DNA of 64,000 nucleotides. Source: Oerskovia jenensis (GTDB lineage Bacteria; Actinomycetota; Actinomycetes; Actinomycetales; Cellulomonadaceae). Position 1 is the first letter of the stretch; each line of letters begins with the position of its first letter. The DNA lies in the NCBI RefSeq assembly GCF_016907235.1, contig NZ_JAFBBO010000001.1, positions 3,348,001-3,412,000 on the forward strand. Direction: 5' to 3'. Positions 1 through 9,994 of this stretch are shown piece by piece. Below the pieces are notes generated by a model. The model was given only the letters and a program-made list of their open reading frames with translations. It made no database searches and was not told the origin of the DNA. The position numbers were made by a program, and so were the translations under genes.

Positions 1-2
1 TG

Positions 3-74
3 TCCGACGCCGAGCTGCTGGCGAGCGGTCGTGTCGAGTTCTACGGACGTGCGGACTCGCACGTCCTGGTCTGA
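3..74 (+). CDS. C-terminal end of an upstream gene (partial)
   Basis: An open frame enters from the left edge and ends at a TGA, giving 23 residues (SDAELLASGRVEFYGRADSH then VLV). The next gene's ribosome site (AAGGAG) follows after 2 bases, so this is probably the tail of the preceding gene in the same polysaccharide operon. The frame is open over its whole visible length. It is too short to identify a family. Confidence 0.5.
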   Translation, partial: SDAELLASGRVEFYGRADSHVLV

Positions 75-93
75 TCAAGGAGAACGAATCACC

Positions 94-1350
94 ATGGGTA
101 TCAGCGCGGTAGCGGTGATCGGACTGGGATACATCGGTCTCCCTACAGCAGCGATCCTTGCGTCGCAAGACGTCAGTGTCCTGGGCGTCGACATCAACCA
201 GCGGACCGTCGACGCCGTCAATCGTGGCGATGTACCGTTCGTCGAGCCCGACCTCGCGACGTACGTCGCGGGCGCGGTGACGCAGGGCAAGCTCAGAGCA
301 GCGCTCGTGCCGTCGCCCGCTGATGCCTTCATCGTGGCGGTCCCGACGCCCTTCACGGACGACAGAAGGCCAGACCTGTCCTATGTCCGGGCCGCCGCTC
401 AGGCGATCGCCCCCCATCTGCAGGGTGGTGAGCTTCTGATCCTCGAGTCGACGTCTCCCCCCGGCACGACGCAGCGGATGGCGGACTGGATTCTCGAGGC
501 CCGTCCGGACCTGAGCCTGGACGGTTCGGGTGACCGTCCGAACATCCATGTTGCGCACTGCCCTGAGCGCGTCCTCCCAGGCCGAGTCATGATCGAGCTC
601 GTGACGAACGACCGGATCGTCGGCGGTCTGACGACCGAGGCCGCCGAGCGTGCTCGAGACCTCTACCAGCTGTTCTGCCAGGGCGAGATCCACCTGACGA
701 ACGCAGTCACGGCGGAGATGGCCAAGCTCGTCGAGAACTCGTTCCGCGACGTGAACATCGCGTTCGCCAACGAGCTCTCGATGATCAGCGACAACCTCGG
801 CATCGACGTCTGGGAACTGATCGATCTTGCGAACCATCACCCTCGCGTGAACATCTTGAAGCCGGGGCCCGGTGTCGGGGGACATTGCATCGCGGTGGAT
901 CCCTGGTTCATCGTGGACACGGCACCGGAGGATGCGCGCCTCATCCGCACGGCGCGGGAGGTCAACGACGCCCGACCCCGATGGGTAGTCGAGAAGACCA
1001 CGCGTCGCGTCTCCCATCTGGACCGTCCGACGGTTGCCGCCCTCGGGCTTGCCTTCAAGGCGGACATCGACGACCTGCGCGAGTCCCCTGCCGTCGCGAT
1101 CGTCCGAGAGATCGCAGAGACCATGCCACGAGCCCGAGTGGTGGTGGTCGAGCCGCACATCGATGACCTTCCGTCGGAATTGAAATCGCTGGACAACGTC
1201 GAACTCGTCGACCTCGAGCTCGCCCTCGAGGTCGCGGACACGACGATCCTGCTCGTCGATCACGCGGTCTTCCGGTCGTCCGCCTCGCGTCTGCGGCACC
1301 TTGAGTCGCTCATAGACACCCGAGGGCTCGCCTCCTCTTGGTCGCCCTGA
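94..1350 (+). CDS. wecC: UDP-N-acetyl-D-mannosamine dehydrogenase (nucleotide-sugar dehydrogenase)
   Basis: Predicted to oxidise UDP-ManNAc to UDP-ManNAcA with two NAD+. The ATG at 94 is preferred over an earlier in-frame start at 31 because AAGGAG lies 11 bases upstream and the Rossmann motif VIGLGYIGLP (residues 8-17) follows directly. The catalytic-cysteine motif GPGVGGHCIAVDPW puts the nucleophile at Cys265, and the C-terminal substrate-binding domain (LGLAFKADIDDLRESPA) is present. At 418 residues it is normal length for the family. The HCIAVDPWF form is typical of WecC-type rather than UDP-glucose dehydrogenases. The product of wecB at 7902-9053 would supply its substrate. It is followed closely by the giant glycosyltransferase and probably shares its transcript. 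Confidence 0.88.
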   Translation: MGISAVAVIGLGYIGLPTAAILASQDVSVLGVDINQRTVDAVNRGDVPFVEPDLATYVAGAVTQGKLRAALVPSPADAFIVAVPTPFTDDRRPDLSYVRAAAQAIAPHLQGGELLILESTSPPGTTQRMADWILEARPDLSLDGSGDRPNIHVAHCPERVLPGRVMIELVTNDRIVGGLTTEAAERARDLYQLFCQGEIHLTNAVTAEMAKLVENSFRDVNIAFANELSMISDNLGIDVWELIDLANHHPRVNILKPGPGVGGHCIAVDPWFIVDTAPEDARLIRTAREVNDARPRWVVEKTTRRVSHLDRPTVAALGLAFKADIDDLRESPAVAIVREIAETMPRARVVVVEPHIDDLPSELKSLDNVELVDLELALEVADTTILLVDHAVFRSSASRLRHLESLIDTRGLASSWSP

Positions 1351-1403
1351 CGTCGTCGCGTCGAATCGCTCCCGGGCACAAGACAACAAAGGACTCTGGA
1401 TTG

Positions 1404-4400
1404 ATGAACAATAACCTCCGGTGCGCCGTTCTGGCCGGCGCCGCCACCGTGCTCTTCGGTGCGCTTCTGGTCTTTGCTTCACCCGGTACGCGACTTCAGA
1501 GCCTTGCGGCGGCTCTCCTCGCTCTTGGTGGCATCTCGACGATCGGGTTTCTCGTCCGCACGTCCATGCAAGGAATGTATCGGGTGCTGATTCGCCTTGA
1601 ACGGCTGTCAGTTGCAAACCACAAGCGTGCGTCGATCTGGAACTCCCGACTGGACGCCCGCCTCGACCTGGCTGGAGTTGCGCGCCCTGCAGTCGAAGAC
1701 ATGCCAGAGCCCGTGGTCGCCGAGCAGAACAACAGAAGTTCCTGGAAGAATCACCCACAGGCGAGTTTGCTGCTCGAGTCGAGAATCTTCGACGCTGACC
1801 ACTACGCGGCGGTTACCAACAGCAGGTTCGATCGCGAGGCGGATGCTGCTTCGCACTTCTTGAGTCTCGGTGCCACGAAGGAGATCTCACCGACGCCCCT
1901 GCTCGATCTCTCCTTCCTGCCCAAGGTGGCCAAGAAGGCGATCTTGGGTGGGGATGCTCGTCCGATGCTCGACTATCTCCGAACGGACATCGCCCTCGAG
2001 CGGCCACTCAGTGTCTTGTTCGATCCCGTCAAGTCCGGCGTCCACAAGCAGGCAGCCATGCTCCACCCGGGCGGTGTCCTCGGGGCGTTTCTGGACATGG
2101 ATCGAGAGGATCCCACATGGAAGGTGGAGTCCCCGGAGGCCGCGACATACAGCGGGCGGGTCATGTCCGTGCGCGATACCTTGGTCGAGCACGCACGCGG
2201 CGTCCATGCAGCTAAGAAGCTCACGGGTCCAAGGGAACAGTCCGGGTGGGACGACGCGGCGGAGCGAGTCTGGCTGAGGCAGATCCATTCGCTCGAGGAT
2301 GAGCTCCCGCTTGTCTCGGTGGTGATGCCTGTGAAGAACCGCGCGCGCGTGGTGCAAGAGGCCATCGCGTCGATTCAAGCGCAGACCCACACCAACTGGG
2401 AACTGCTGGTCGTCGATGACGGGTCCTCGGACGAGACTTGGGAAGTGATCTCCGAGATCGCCGACTTCGATGAACGAGTTCGCCTCATTCGAGGCTCGGG
2501 AGGCGGGGTGTCGGCGGCCCGGAACAGCGGGCTCGACCAGGCTTCCGGAGAATATGTCGCTTTTCTTGACAGTGACAATCAATGGGTGGAGCACTTCCTG
2601 CGAACCTCACTCCTCGCAATGCGTCGAGACAATCTTCTTGCGGCCTATGCTGCGGTTGCAGTGCACGCAAAGACCGACGCGGATGTGCGCTACCGGGCAT
2701 TCGTCGGGGGTCGAGAGCACCTGCTCATGTTGAATCATATCGATCTCAACGTTCTTGTCGTCCGGAAAGACGTGCTGGGTGCTGGAATTCGTTTCGACGA
2801 GTCACTGCGCCGATGGGTAGATCATGATTTCGCAATCAAGGTCGCAACGATCTTCGAGCCCAAGCTGCTTCCCTTCATCGGGTGCGCGTACGACCATTCC
2901 GAAGACTCGGTGGACAGGATTACCGTTCGCGAGTCGGAGCATTGGCAGTGGGTGGTGCTGGGAAGGCACTGGGTAAGTTGGGGTGCCGCCTGCGAGACTG
3001 TCAAGGGCCGACTGACCGTTGTGGTCCCTACGTACAACGACAGCGCCATGACGATAGCCGCTGTCACCAGCGTGCTGGCCGACGCCGACGCGTCCGGGCT
3101 GGATGTCGAGGTCGTGGTCATCGACAACGGTTCCCGGCTCGAGTTCGGCCAGGCGATCCTCGCGAACCTCGGAACGGACGTGCGGGTCCGGTACAACCGA
3201 CTGCCTCGCAACCTGAACTTCGCGATCGGATGCAACGTCGGCGCTGCGTCCGCCTCCGGTGAGTTGGTGCTCTTTCTCAACAACGACACCGTCGTTCGAG
3301 CAGGAGCCTTGCGTGAGCTGATGGAGAGGATGGCCGACCCAGCGGTCCTCGGCGTTCAGCCGCTCTTGGTCTACGCAGACGAGACCATCCAGACGGCCGG
3401 GACCGTGTTTCCCGCTCGCGACTCCCTGCCCTGCCACCTCCTAACCGGGCACCCGCCTGCAGACGCGCTTCCTCTTGCGGACCAAGCGTTCGATGCAGTG
3501 ACTGCGGCGGCGCTGGTCATGCGGTCAGAAGACATTCGCCAACTGGGAGGGTTTGACCCGATCTTCGTAAACGGCATGGAAGACGTCGATCTGTGCCTGC
3601 GTGCCAGGCAGATCCTTGGGGGACATTTTGCGCTGGTGCCTTCGGCGGTCGTGACGCACCTTGAGAGCAAGTCGGCTGGCCGAGGGACGAACGTCCTCGA
3701 GAATCGAAGGATCTTCCTGCAGAGGTGGCGTGGACGGCTACCTTCTCCTCAGGAACACCTGTATCGGTCGACGGGTTTCTCCGTCGCCGCAGTCGGTACC
3801 GACGGCCGTGAGGTCCCCGGCCCCAAGCCTGTCGTCGTTCGCGACCGGCGTGGCGGGAGTGCGCTTCGCTGGGGAATCAAGATTGCGAGCATCCCAGGTG
3901 CGAGGGGCGACATGTGGGGTGACACCCACTTCGGTGAGTCCCTGCGGGCTGCGCTCGTGGCAACGGGGCAGGCTGCTGTTGTCCATCGACACGGGTCGCA
4001 CACAGCACCGTGCACGGCGCACGACGACGTCAACCTCGTGATCCGAGGCTTGGACCGGGTCCGCCCAATGCCAGGCCAGGTGAACATTCTGTGGGTCATC
4101 AGCCATCCGGAAGCTGTGTCCGTCGAGGAGATCCGCGAGTTCGACCTCGTCTTTGCGGCGTCGCTCTCCTGGAGTCGAAAGATGACGGAGCTCTCGGGTC
4201 GCGACGTGCTGCCGCTACTCCAAGCCACCGACGTGGCGCGTTTCAATGAAACAGCTGCACCGCGCTTGTTGGACGCTGTCCTCTTCGTGGGCGGTATCCA
4301 CGTCGGCCGGGAACGGCCGGTCGTCAACGACGCGCTCGCTGCCCGTGTTCCGCTCGGCGTCTACGGGCCGGGTTGGGCCGGCAGGCTCCCAGAGGGCGTC

Positions 4401-4868
4401 CACCTCGGTGAGTACGTCGAGAACCACGAGCTGGCCAGCTACTATCGGGGTGCCCATCGAGTCCTCGCTGACCACTGGGAAGTGATGGCCGATGAGGGGT
4501 TCATCCAGAATCGATTGTTCGACGCCGTCGCTGCAGGCTGCTACGTCATCTCCGACGAGGTCGAAGGTATCGCCGACGTGTTCCGCGGTGCCGTCCAGAC
4601 GTACACGACGCCGTCCGAGCTCGGTGAGCTGTGCGCTCCGGGGAGTGACCAGCTCTTTCCTCCGCCAGGCGAACTGGCGAGGATCTCCGAGGAGATTCGT
4701 CGAGCACACTCGTTCACGCGGCGTGCCGAGCAGCTCGTCGAGGCGACGGCGTCGATCCTCGCCACATGGAGGTCAGTGAGTCCTGAGCCGCTGCCGAAGG
4801 CGCGAGTCGTCGAGAGCTCCGAAACCCGCGAGCACTCACATCGCCTGATGCTCGACTCGGCGCGATGA
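1404..4868 (+). CDS. giant multi-domain glycosyltransferase (two GT2 domains plus a C-terminal GT1/CgeB-like domain)
   Basis: A 1154-residue protein predicted to build a surface polysaccharide at the inner membrane. Two hydrophobic helices lie at about residues 7-26 and 34-52. The first GT-A (GT2) domain starts near residue 300 (LPLVSVVMPVKNRARV) with its acidic motif VAFLDSDN. The second GT2 domain starts near residue 535 (LTVVVPTYNDSAM) with VLFLNNDTVV and a C-terminal GMEDVDLCLRARQ motif. From about residue 820 a GT-B-like part resembles CgeB/family-1 transferases (GEYVENHELASYYRGAHRVL). ATG 1404 is chosen because AAAGGA lies upstream; an upstream in-frame start at 1338 would overlap wecC. 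It overlaps the next gene by ATGA. Such fused enzymes may add several sugars per cycle; the specificity cannot be read from sequence. Confidence 0.82.
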   Translation: MNNNLRCAVLAGAATVLFGALLVFASPGTRLQSLAAALLALGGISTIGFLVRTSMQGMYRVLIRLERLSVANHKRASIWNSRLDARLDLAGVARPAVEDMPEPVVAEQNNRSSWKNHPQASLLLESRIFDADHYAAVTNSRFDREADAASHFLSLGATKEISPTPLLDLSFLPKVAKKAILGGDARPMLDYLRTDIALERPLSVLFDPVKSGVHKQAAMLHPGGVLGAFLDMDREDPTWKVESPEAATYSGRVMSVRDTLVEHARGVHAAKKLTGPREQSGWDDAAERVWLRQIHSLEDELPLVSVVMPVKNRARVVQEAIASIQAQTHTNWELLVVDDGSSDETWEVISEIADFDERVRLIRGSGGGVSAARNSGLDQASGEYVAFLDSDNQWVEHFLRTSLLAMRRDNLLAAYAAVAVHAKTDADVRYRAFVGGREHLLMLNHIDLNVLVVRKDVLGAGIRFDESLRRWVDHDFAIKVATIFEPKLLPFIGCAYDHSEDSVDRITVRESEHWQWVVLGRHWVSWGAACETVKGRLTVVVPTYNDSAMTIAAVTSVLADADASGLDVEVVVIDNGSRLEFGQAILANLGTDVRVRYNRLPRNLNFAIGCNVGAASASGELVLFLNNDTVVRAGALRELMERMADPAVLGVQPLLVYADETIQTAGTVFPARDSLPCHLLTGHPPADALPLADQAFDAVTAAALVMRSEDIRQLGGFDPIFVNGMEDVDLCLRARQILGGHFALVPSAVVTHLESKSAGRGTNVLENRRIFLQRWRGRLPSPQEHLYRSTGFSVAAVGTDGREVPGPKPVVVRDRRGGSALRWGIKIASIPGARGDMWGDTHFGESLRAALVATGQAAVVHRHGSHTAPCTAHDDVNLVIRGLDRVRPMPGQVNILWVISHPEAVSVEEIREFDLVFAASLSWSRKMTELSGRDVLPLLQATDVARFNETAAPRLLDAVLFVGGIHVGRERPVVNDALAARVPLGVYGPGWAGRLPEGVHLGEYVENHELASYYRGAHRVLADHWEVMADEGFIQNRLFDAVAAGCYVISDEVEGIADVFRGAVQTYTTPSELGELCAPGSDQLFPPPGELARISEEIRRAHSFTRRAEQLVEATASILATWRSVSPEPLPKARVVESSETREHSHRLMLDSAR

Positions 4869-6163
4869 TCCGCGACAGCGTGCGGGGGTATGTCGAGACG
4901 ATCTCGGCTGATCGTTGCGAGCTTTCGGGGTGGTTGGCGACCGACGAGGAGGATCCGCAGGTCATCCTTCACCTGGATGGTGCCCCAGTGGCACGGGGAC
5001 TGATCGGGCAGGAGCGACGAGACGTCGCGTCGAAGATCGGGCTGACCTGCCGAAGCTTCACGCTAAGTTGTGCCCCTCTGTGGCCTGGCGCGTTGACGTC
5101 TGGCTCAGTGGGAGTTTCCGTGGAGGGCGTCCGGATCGAGCTTGCGCGAGGGTTGCTGGAGTCCGAGGCGGCTATCCACACGAGCACCGTCGAGCGGCTG
5201 CGAGAAGGGGGCCACGGTCTTCTTGAGCAGTCGTATCCGCCTGGTCCCGTGGAAGTCTCTCGTGTTCCGTTCCCGCTCGGTTCCCGCAGTACCGACGGGA
5301 GTGGTGCGATAGGGCGAGATGGTCACCTCTTCCTGCTCAAGGGTTCGAACTTTCTTGCTCGTCGGTACCGTCGCCCGGGCACGCTTGCTGAGGAGCAGCG
5401 GGTCGAACAAGAGGTCGACAAGTGGTGCAGGCTTGTCAGGGATCGCGAGAAGCGATGCGGGGAGAGTGGCGCGCAGTTCCTGCAGCTGATCGTCCCGGAG
5501 AAGTCGAGCTCACTCGACAGCGGCATTCCGGAGCTGGAGGGGGTGACGGTCGTGCTGGAGCGCCTCGACGAGCGTCTGGCCGACGATCCGTCATATCTGA
5601 GCGGCCTCGAGGTGCTCGGTCGAGGAGCTGCAGCGGGGCGCTCGTGGCTGCGACTGGACACACACGTCTCTACCGCAGGGGCGCTCAAGCTTTTCACGGC
5701 GCTTCTGGAGAGAGCTGATCTGGCGTCCGTGCTACCTGAGATCCCGCTCGAGTCCACCGAGTCTCATCGTGGCGACCTCAGCCGTCGCTTCTTCGGCACG
5801 GACATCGGTGAGACAGACCTCGTCCCACGCTCTCGTCTCCTCGAGCACCTTGGATCCGGCGTTGACCTCGTCGAGAGCTCGGACCCGCCCGCCGGGGAGA
5901 ACCGCTGGCTGGGTATGCATCGTGTGTGGCAGAACGAGCATGCGCCTATCCCGAAGAAGGTCGTTGTCTTCGGTAACAGCTACTTCGGGGATCCGGCGCG
6001 TTCTGCCCGCCTGAACTGGTGGTTCACAAGGTTCTTCCGGGAGCACCACTTCTTCTGGGCGCCTGCTGTCGACCATGAGTACGTACGTCGGGTACGACCT
6101 GATGTCGTCATCGCGCAGACGGTGGAGCGGTTTCTCGGGGGAGTGCCGGACGACCTGGGCTGA
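4865..6163 (+). CDS. AlgJ/AlgX-like SGNH-fold protein, probable polysaccharide O-acetyltransferase
   Basis: A 432-residue protein translationally coupled (ATGA) to the glycosyltransferase. Residues about 1-110 form an unassigned N-terminal module. The C-terminal part has the AlgJ/AlgX layout: IGRDGHLFLLKGSN, then QLIVPEKSS, a D-x-H motif DTHVS near residue 265, a nucleophile-like GNSYF near residue 370 and PDVVIAQTVERFL at the end. AlgX/AlgJ-type proteins O-acetylate polysaccharides using a Ser-His-Asp triad. Here the usual GDSF is GNSY, so the nucleophile serine is kept but the block-I aspartate is replaced by asparagine. No signal peptide is visible, which is unusual because AlgJ/AlgX act outside the membrane. 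Function is inferred from family and neighbours. Confidence 0.68.
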   Translation: MIRDSVRGYVETISADRCELSGWLATDEEDPQVILHLDGAPVARGLIGQERRDVASKIGLTCRSFTLSCAPLWPGALTSGSVGVSVEGVRIELARGLLESEAAIHTSTVERLREGGHGLLEQSYPPGPVEVSRVPFPLGSRSTDGSGAIGRDGHLFLLKGSNFLARRYRRPGTLAEEQRVEQEVDKWCRLVRDREKRCGESGAQFLQLIVPEKSSSLDSGIPELEGVTVVLERLDERLADDPSYLSGLEVLGRGAAAGRSWLRLDTHVSTAGALKLFTALLERADLASVLPEIPLESTESHRGDLSRRFFGTDIGETDLVPRSRLLEHLGSGVDLVESSDPPAGENRWLGMHRVWQNEHAPIPKKVVVFGNSYFGDPARSARLNWWFTRFFREHHFFWAPAVDHEYVRRVRPDVVIAQTVERFLGGVPDDLG

Positions 6164-6738
6164 GGCAAGTGATAGTGGGCGCGGTGCGGGGTCCGCCCGT
6201 GCGGCTCCTTCGGTTGTGACGAAGTCCTGGGCTCGAACGATCGGGCAGCAGATTCGCGTCCGGTCCTGACGGGCCGGGCGGGGCGCCCGTTCGGTGATCG
6301 CCGCGCGGTCCTGGAGGGGACTGTGCTCGGGTATCGGGCCCGGGTCACGTGGTGTGACTGCCCCGCGAGCCGTTCGGGCCATGGCAGTCGGTGTCGAAGC
6401 AGCACAAGAAGCTCTCCGGCAACAGCACCTTGGGACTGCATCCTGCCAGCTCTGGGCCGAGGCCGACACGGTCGGTGACATCGATCGGACGGGTAGCGGT
6501 GCACTTCGCGATCAACCGGGCTCACCAACGCGCGACGAGCGCGCCCTGACTGTTGCTCGGCGACATCAGGGCTCCGAGGAACGGGTCCGGTCGGCCCAGC
6601 ACGACGCCCGGTGCTGCGCTCGGCCAAGGGTCGCTCCTCTGCGGCAACCGCGCGATACTGCGTCGACGCGGGACCAAGGTCGTGATCCCCGCAAGAGTCG
6701 GCGAACGCCGGACGAGGTCGGCCTGAGGGAGTCACGTC
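6164..6738. other. 575-bp stretch without a recognisable gene
   Basis: This lies between the converging glycosyltransferase/SGNH operon and the ugd operon. Several open frames cross it on both strands but none shows a domain, a good ribosome site or consistent codon bias. The reverse strand has short protein-like runs broken by stops, which could be the decayed remains of a gene. No clear terminator hairpin with a T-run is visible. Confidence 0.5.
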
Positions 6739-7905
6739 CTAGTCCCGACCAAAGATGTCTCGGGTATAGACCTTCTCACTGACCTCGTCCAGCGCGGACG
6801 ACCGCCGGTTCGTGACGATCACGTCCGCACGGCGCTTGAAGTCGTCCAGGTCGCTCACGACCTCAGATCGGAAGAACTCCGGTGTCTCGAGACTGGGCTC
6901 GTAGACGATGACCTCGACACCCTTGGCCTTCAACCGCTTCATGACGCCTTGGATCGACGACGCCCGGAAGTTGTCTGATCCGGACTTCATGATGAGGCGG
7001 AACATTCCGACGACCTTCGGCTCCCGGGTGAGAATGTCCGCCGCGATGAAGTCCTTGCGCGTCGTGTTCGCTTCGACGACTGCAGCGATGAGGTTCTGAG
7101 GCACGTCCTGATAGTTCGCAAGGAGCTGACGGCTGTCCTTGGGGAGACAGTAGCCACCGTAGCCGAATGACGGGTTGTTGTAGTGCGTGCCGATGCGGGG
7201 ATCCAGGCTCACCCCGTCGATGATCTGAGAGGTACTGAGCCCGTGTGTCGCGGCATACGTGTCCAGCTCATTGAAGTAGGCGACACGCAGGGCGAGATAG
7301 GTGTTGGCGAAGAGCTTGATCGCCTCAGCCTCGGTGGCGTCGGTGAGTCGTACCGGGACATCCTTGTCGAGGGCGCCTTCGACCATGAGGTCGGCAAAGA
7401 GCTTGCCGTGCTCGCCCTGATCGCCGACGACGATCCGCGAGGGGTGGAGGTTGTCGTAGAGTGCGCGTCCCTCCCGCAAGAACTCCGGCGAGAAGATGAT
7501 CACCGATCCGGGGTGGCGATCGCGGAGGCGTTTGGTGAACCCGACCGGGACGGTGGACTTGATGACGATCAGGGCATGCGGATTTGCGGCGCACACCTGG
7601 GCGACCACGGACTCGACAGTTGACGTGTCGAAGTAGTTCGCGTCCGGATCGTAGTCCGTCGGTGTCGCGACGACGACAAGTTCTGCAGAGGCGAACGCCG
7701 TCGGCCCGTCGGTCGTCGCGGTCAAGGAGAGTGAGCCCTCTCGCAGGTATTCCTCGAGTTCGGGGTCAGCGATCGGAGACTCACGGCGGTTGACGGCATC
7801 GACCTTGCCGGGGTCGATGTCGACTGCGACGACGTCGTGATGTTGTGCGAGGACCACCGCATTGGAAATACCGACGTAGCCCGTTCCGGCGATGACGACC
7901 TTCAC
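6739..7905 (-). CDS. ugd: UDP-glucose 6-dehydrogenase
   Basis: Converts UDP-glucose to UDP-glucuronate with two NAD+. It is a 388-residue protein with Rossmann motif [17 protein letters not shown] at the N-terminus, the substrate segment [15 protein letters not shown], and the catalytic-cysteine motif [10 protein letters not shown] with Cys253. The short length and the LPKD motif match the short bacterial Ugd class. Its start overlaps the stop of wecB by ATGA (7902-7905), so it is the last gene of a six-gene reverse-strand operon (glycosyltransferases, exporter, wecB, ugd). It supplies a second acidic sugar nucleotide for the polymer. Confidence 0.92.
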   Translation of the reverse strand: MKVVIAGTGYVGISNAVVLAQHHDVVAVDIDPGKVDAVNRRESPIADPELEEYLREGSLSLTATTDGPTAFASAELVVVATPTDYDPDANYFDTSTVESVVAQVCAANPHALIVIKSTVPVGFTKRLRDRHPGSVIIFSPEFLREGRALYDNLHPSRIVVGDQGEHGKLFADLMVEGALDKDVPVRLTDATEAEAIKLFANTYLALRVAYFNELDTYAATHGLSTSQIIDGVSLDPRIGTHYNNPSFGYGGYCLPKDSRQLLANYQDVPQNLIAAVVEANTTRKDFIAADILTREPKVVGMFRLIMKSGSDNFRASSIQGVMKRLKAKGVEVIVYEPSLETPEFFRSEVVSDLDDFKRRADVIVTNRRSSALDEVSEKVYTRDIFGRD

Positions 7906-9053
7906 AGAGGGCGCCCCTTCTCGAGCAGGAGAGCAGGGGCCACCCGCAGTGCTCGATGAAGGGCACTGACAACGGACCGGGCACTGTTCCCGTCTCCGTA
8001 CGGACTGATGTTCGGGGTGATGCCTGCGAGGTCGTCGGCGCGCAGTAGCTTGAACGTCTCCGTCACGATGCGTCCCTCCTCGGTGCCGATCAGTCGGACG
8101 CCCCCGGCGTCGACGGCCTCGGGACGTTCCGTGTTGTCACGCATGACGAGAACTGGCTTTCCGAGGCTGGGCCCTTCTTCCTGCACCCCGCCGGAGTCCG
8201 TGAGGATGACCGTGCTCAACGACATGAGCCGGGCGAACTCACCGTAGGGAAGCGGTTCGGTCACCATCACGTTCGGGAGTCCTGCGAGCCGAGGAATGAC
8301 GGCCTCGCGCACCACGGGGTTCCGGTGCGCCGGGAGTACGATCTCGACGTCGGGAAAGGCGCGCGCGATCTGTGCCAGCGCGCGACCGACACCTTCCATC
8401 GCTTCGCCCCAGCTCTCACGACGATGGGTCGTGACGAGCAGGATGCGTCGGCCGGAGGCGGCGAGATCCTCGAGGTGCGGATCACTGAACGGGAGCTGCC
8501 TCCCGACGGTCATGAGCAAGGCATCGATCACGGTGTTCCCCGTGACCACGATCGTCGAGTCGTCTACTCCCTCGGCCAGCAAGTTGGCCCGGCTCGTCTC
8601 GGTCGGGGCAAGGTGGAGTGCAGCGATCTGGGTCGTGATCCTCCGGTTCGCCTCCTCGGGGAACGGCGACGAGGTGTCGCCGCTTCGGAGTCCGGCCTCG
8701 AGGTGGACGACCGGGATCTGACGGTAGAAGGCGGCAAGGGCGGCGGCTGTCGACGTGGAGGTATCGCCCTGGACGATCACTGCCGCCGGCTTCGCCGTCT
8801 CCAGCACCGGGTCGAGGCGTTCGATGACCCGCGCGAAGATCTGCACGAGCGTCGCACCGTGCTCGAAGATGTCCAGGTCGTGGTCGGGCGTGATCGCGAA
8901 GAGCTCGTTCACCTGGTCGAGCATCTCGCGGTGCTGCCCGGTGACGACAGTGACGCTCTCGAAGTCCTCACTGGCCTCGAGGGCCTTGATGACCGGGGCG
9001 ACCTTGATGGCTTCTGGCCGGGTCCCGTAGACGGTCATGATGCGGGGGCGCAC
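7902..9053 (-). CDS. wecB: UDP-N-acetylglucosamine 2-epimerase (non-hydrolysing)
   Basis: Interconverts UDP-GlcNAc and UDP-ManNAc. The protein of 383 residues starts at a GTG at 9053, chosen because the GT-B fold begins at once ([15 protein letters not shown]) and the stop of the ABC ATPase lies 3 bases upstream; a longer frame to 9233 only adds residues read across that gene. Family residues are visible: VQGDTSTS (Asp97), [10 protein letters not shown] (Glu119), PFPEEANRR and the C-terminal [11 protein letters not shown] motif. It is coupled to ugd downstream. With wecC at 94-1350 it gives a complete route from UDP-GlcNAc to UDP-ManNAcA. Confidence 0.93.
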   Translation of the reverse strand: MRPRIMTVYGTRPEAIKVAPVIKALEASEDFESVTVVTGQHREMLDQVNELFAITPDHDLDIFEHGATLVQIFARVIERLDPVLETAKPAAVIVQGDTSTSTAAALAAFYRQIPVVHLEAGLRSGDTSSPFPEEANRRITTQIAALHLAPTETSRANLLAEGVDDSTIVVTGNTVIDALLMTVGRQLPFSDPHLEDLAASGRRILLVTTHRRESWGEAMEGVGRALAQIARAFPDVEIVLPAHRNPVVREAVIPRLAGLPNVMVTEPLPYGEFARLMSLSTVILTDSGGVQEEGPSLGKPVLVMRDNTERPEAVDAGGVRLIGTEEGRIVTETFKLLRADDLAGITPNISPYGDGNSARSVVSALHRALRVAPALLLEKGRPL

Positions 9054-9055
9054 CG

Positions 9056-9994
9056 CTACCTGCTCTCTGTTGTGTCGCGGGCGCTCTTCCGCTGCCCTCG
9101 TACGTGGCGGGGCGCGTAGAACTTCCCCGGTGGCTCTTCGATCGTGACGACGGTCTGCTCGCGTCGTGCGAACGCGTCGTCGATGATCGATCTGGCTTCC
9201 TTCGGTCTGTCCTTGGCGATCGCCCAGGCCCACTTGCGGTAGCGCAGGGCGACGTCCTCGGCGGGACCGTCGAGGACGAGACGCCCGTGGTCCAGCCAGA
9301 TCGCTCGCGTACAGGTCTCCTCGACGGTCTGAGCCGCGTGGCTCACCAGGAACACCGTCCCGGCGTTGTCGCGCAGCCGCTGCATGCGGACCTCGCTGCG
9401 TTCCTTGAACGCGGCGTCACCGGTGGCGAGGGCCTCGTCGATCAGGAGGATGTTCGGGTTGGTGGCGGTGGCGATGGCGAAGCGCAGCCGGGAGGCCATG
9501 CCCGACGAGTACGACTTCATCGGGAGGTGGATGGACGGACCGAGGCCGGCGAGGCTCGTGACGTCGGGAGCCGCGAGGTCCGTCTCCTCGGGCGTGAGTC
9601 CCATGGCCAGGCAGCCGAGCCGCACGTTCTGCGTCCCCGACAGGTCCGGGACCAGTGCCGCGTTGACGCCGATGAGCACCGGGTCGCTCTCCGCGAGGAC
9701 CTGGCCGCGAGCGGGCCGCTCGAGGCCCGCGATGACCCGCAGCAGGGTGCTCTTGCCGGATCCGTTCTGTCCGACGATGCCGATCTGCTCGCCGGACCTC
9801 GCGACGAACGAGATGTCGGACAGGGCCCGGACGATGACCACGGGCGGCCTTCCCAGCAGGGTCCGTGCAGCGTGGGACCAGCCCTTCGCGCGTCGCCGGT
9901 CGGAGGTGTCGGTCGAGGGGACGCGGTACCGCACGTGGACGTCCTGGACGGCGACGGTCACGGTCGCGGCGGCGTCGGCGAAGGGGTCAGGCAC
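9056..9994 (-). CDS. ABC transporter ATP-binding protein for polysaccharide export (Wzt/TagH-like)
   Basis: This 312-residue nucleotide-binding subunit would power export of an undecaprenyl-linked polymer with the permease encoded upstream. Walker A is GQNGSGKS (residues 75-82), the signature is SYSSGMASRLRFA (from 161), Walker B is ILLIDEAL (182-189) and the H-loop is LVSHAAQ. The SYSSGM signature and GTQN motif are typical of O-antigen/teichoic-acid exporters. The C-terminal extension is short, with no room for the carbohydrate-binding domain of long Wzt proteins. The start is GTG 9994, preceded by a GAGGAG-like site, and it overlaps the permease gene by 8 bp. Confidence 0.87.
   Translation of the reverse strand: MPDPFADAAATVTVAVQDVHVRYRVPSTDTSDRRRAKGWSHAARTLLGRPPVVIVRALSDISFVARSGEQIGIVGQNGSGKSTLLRVIAGLERPARGQVLAESDPVLIGVNAALVPDLSGTQNVRLGCLAMGLTPEETDLAAPDVTSLAGLGPSIHLPMKSYSSGMASRLRFAIATATNPNILLIDEALATGDAAFKERSEVRMQRLRDNAGTVFLVSHAAQTVEETCTRAIWLDHGRLVLDGPAEDVALRYRKWAWAIAKDRPKEARSIIDDAFARREQTVVTIEEPPGKFYAPRHVRGQRKSARDTTESR

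Noticed and set aside
6294-6782. Forward open frame of 162 codons after the SGNH gene
   Set aside because: No ribosome site, no domain, and it runs into the 3' end of ugd.
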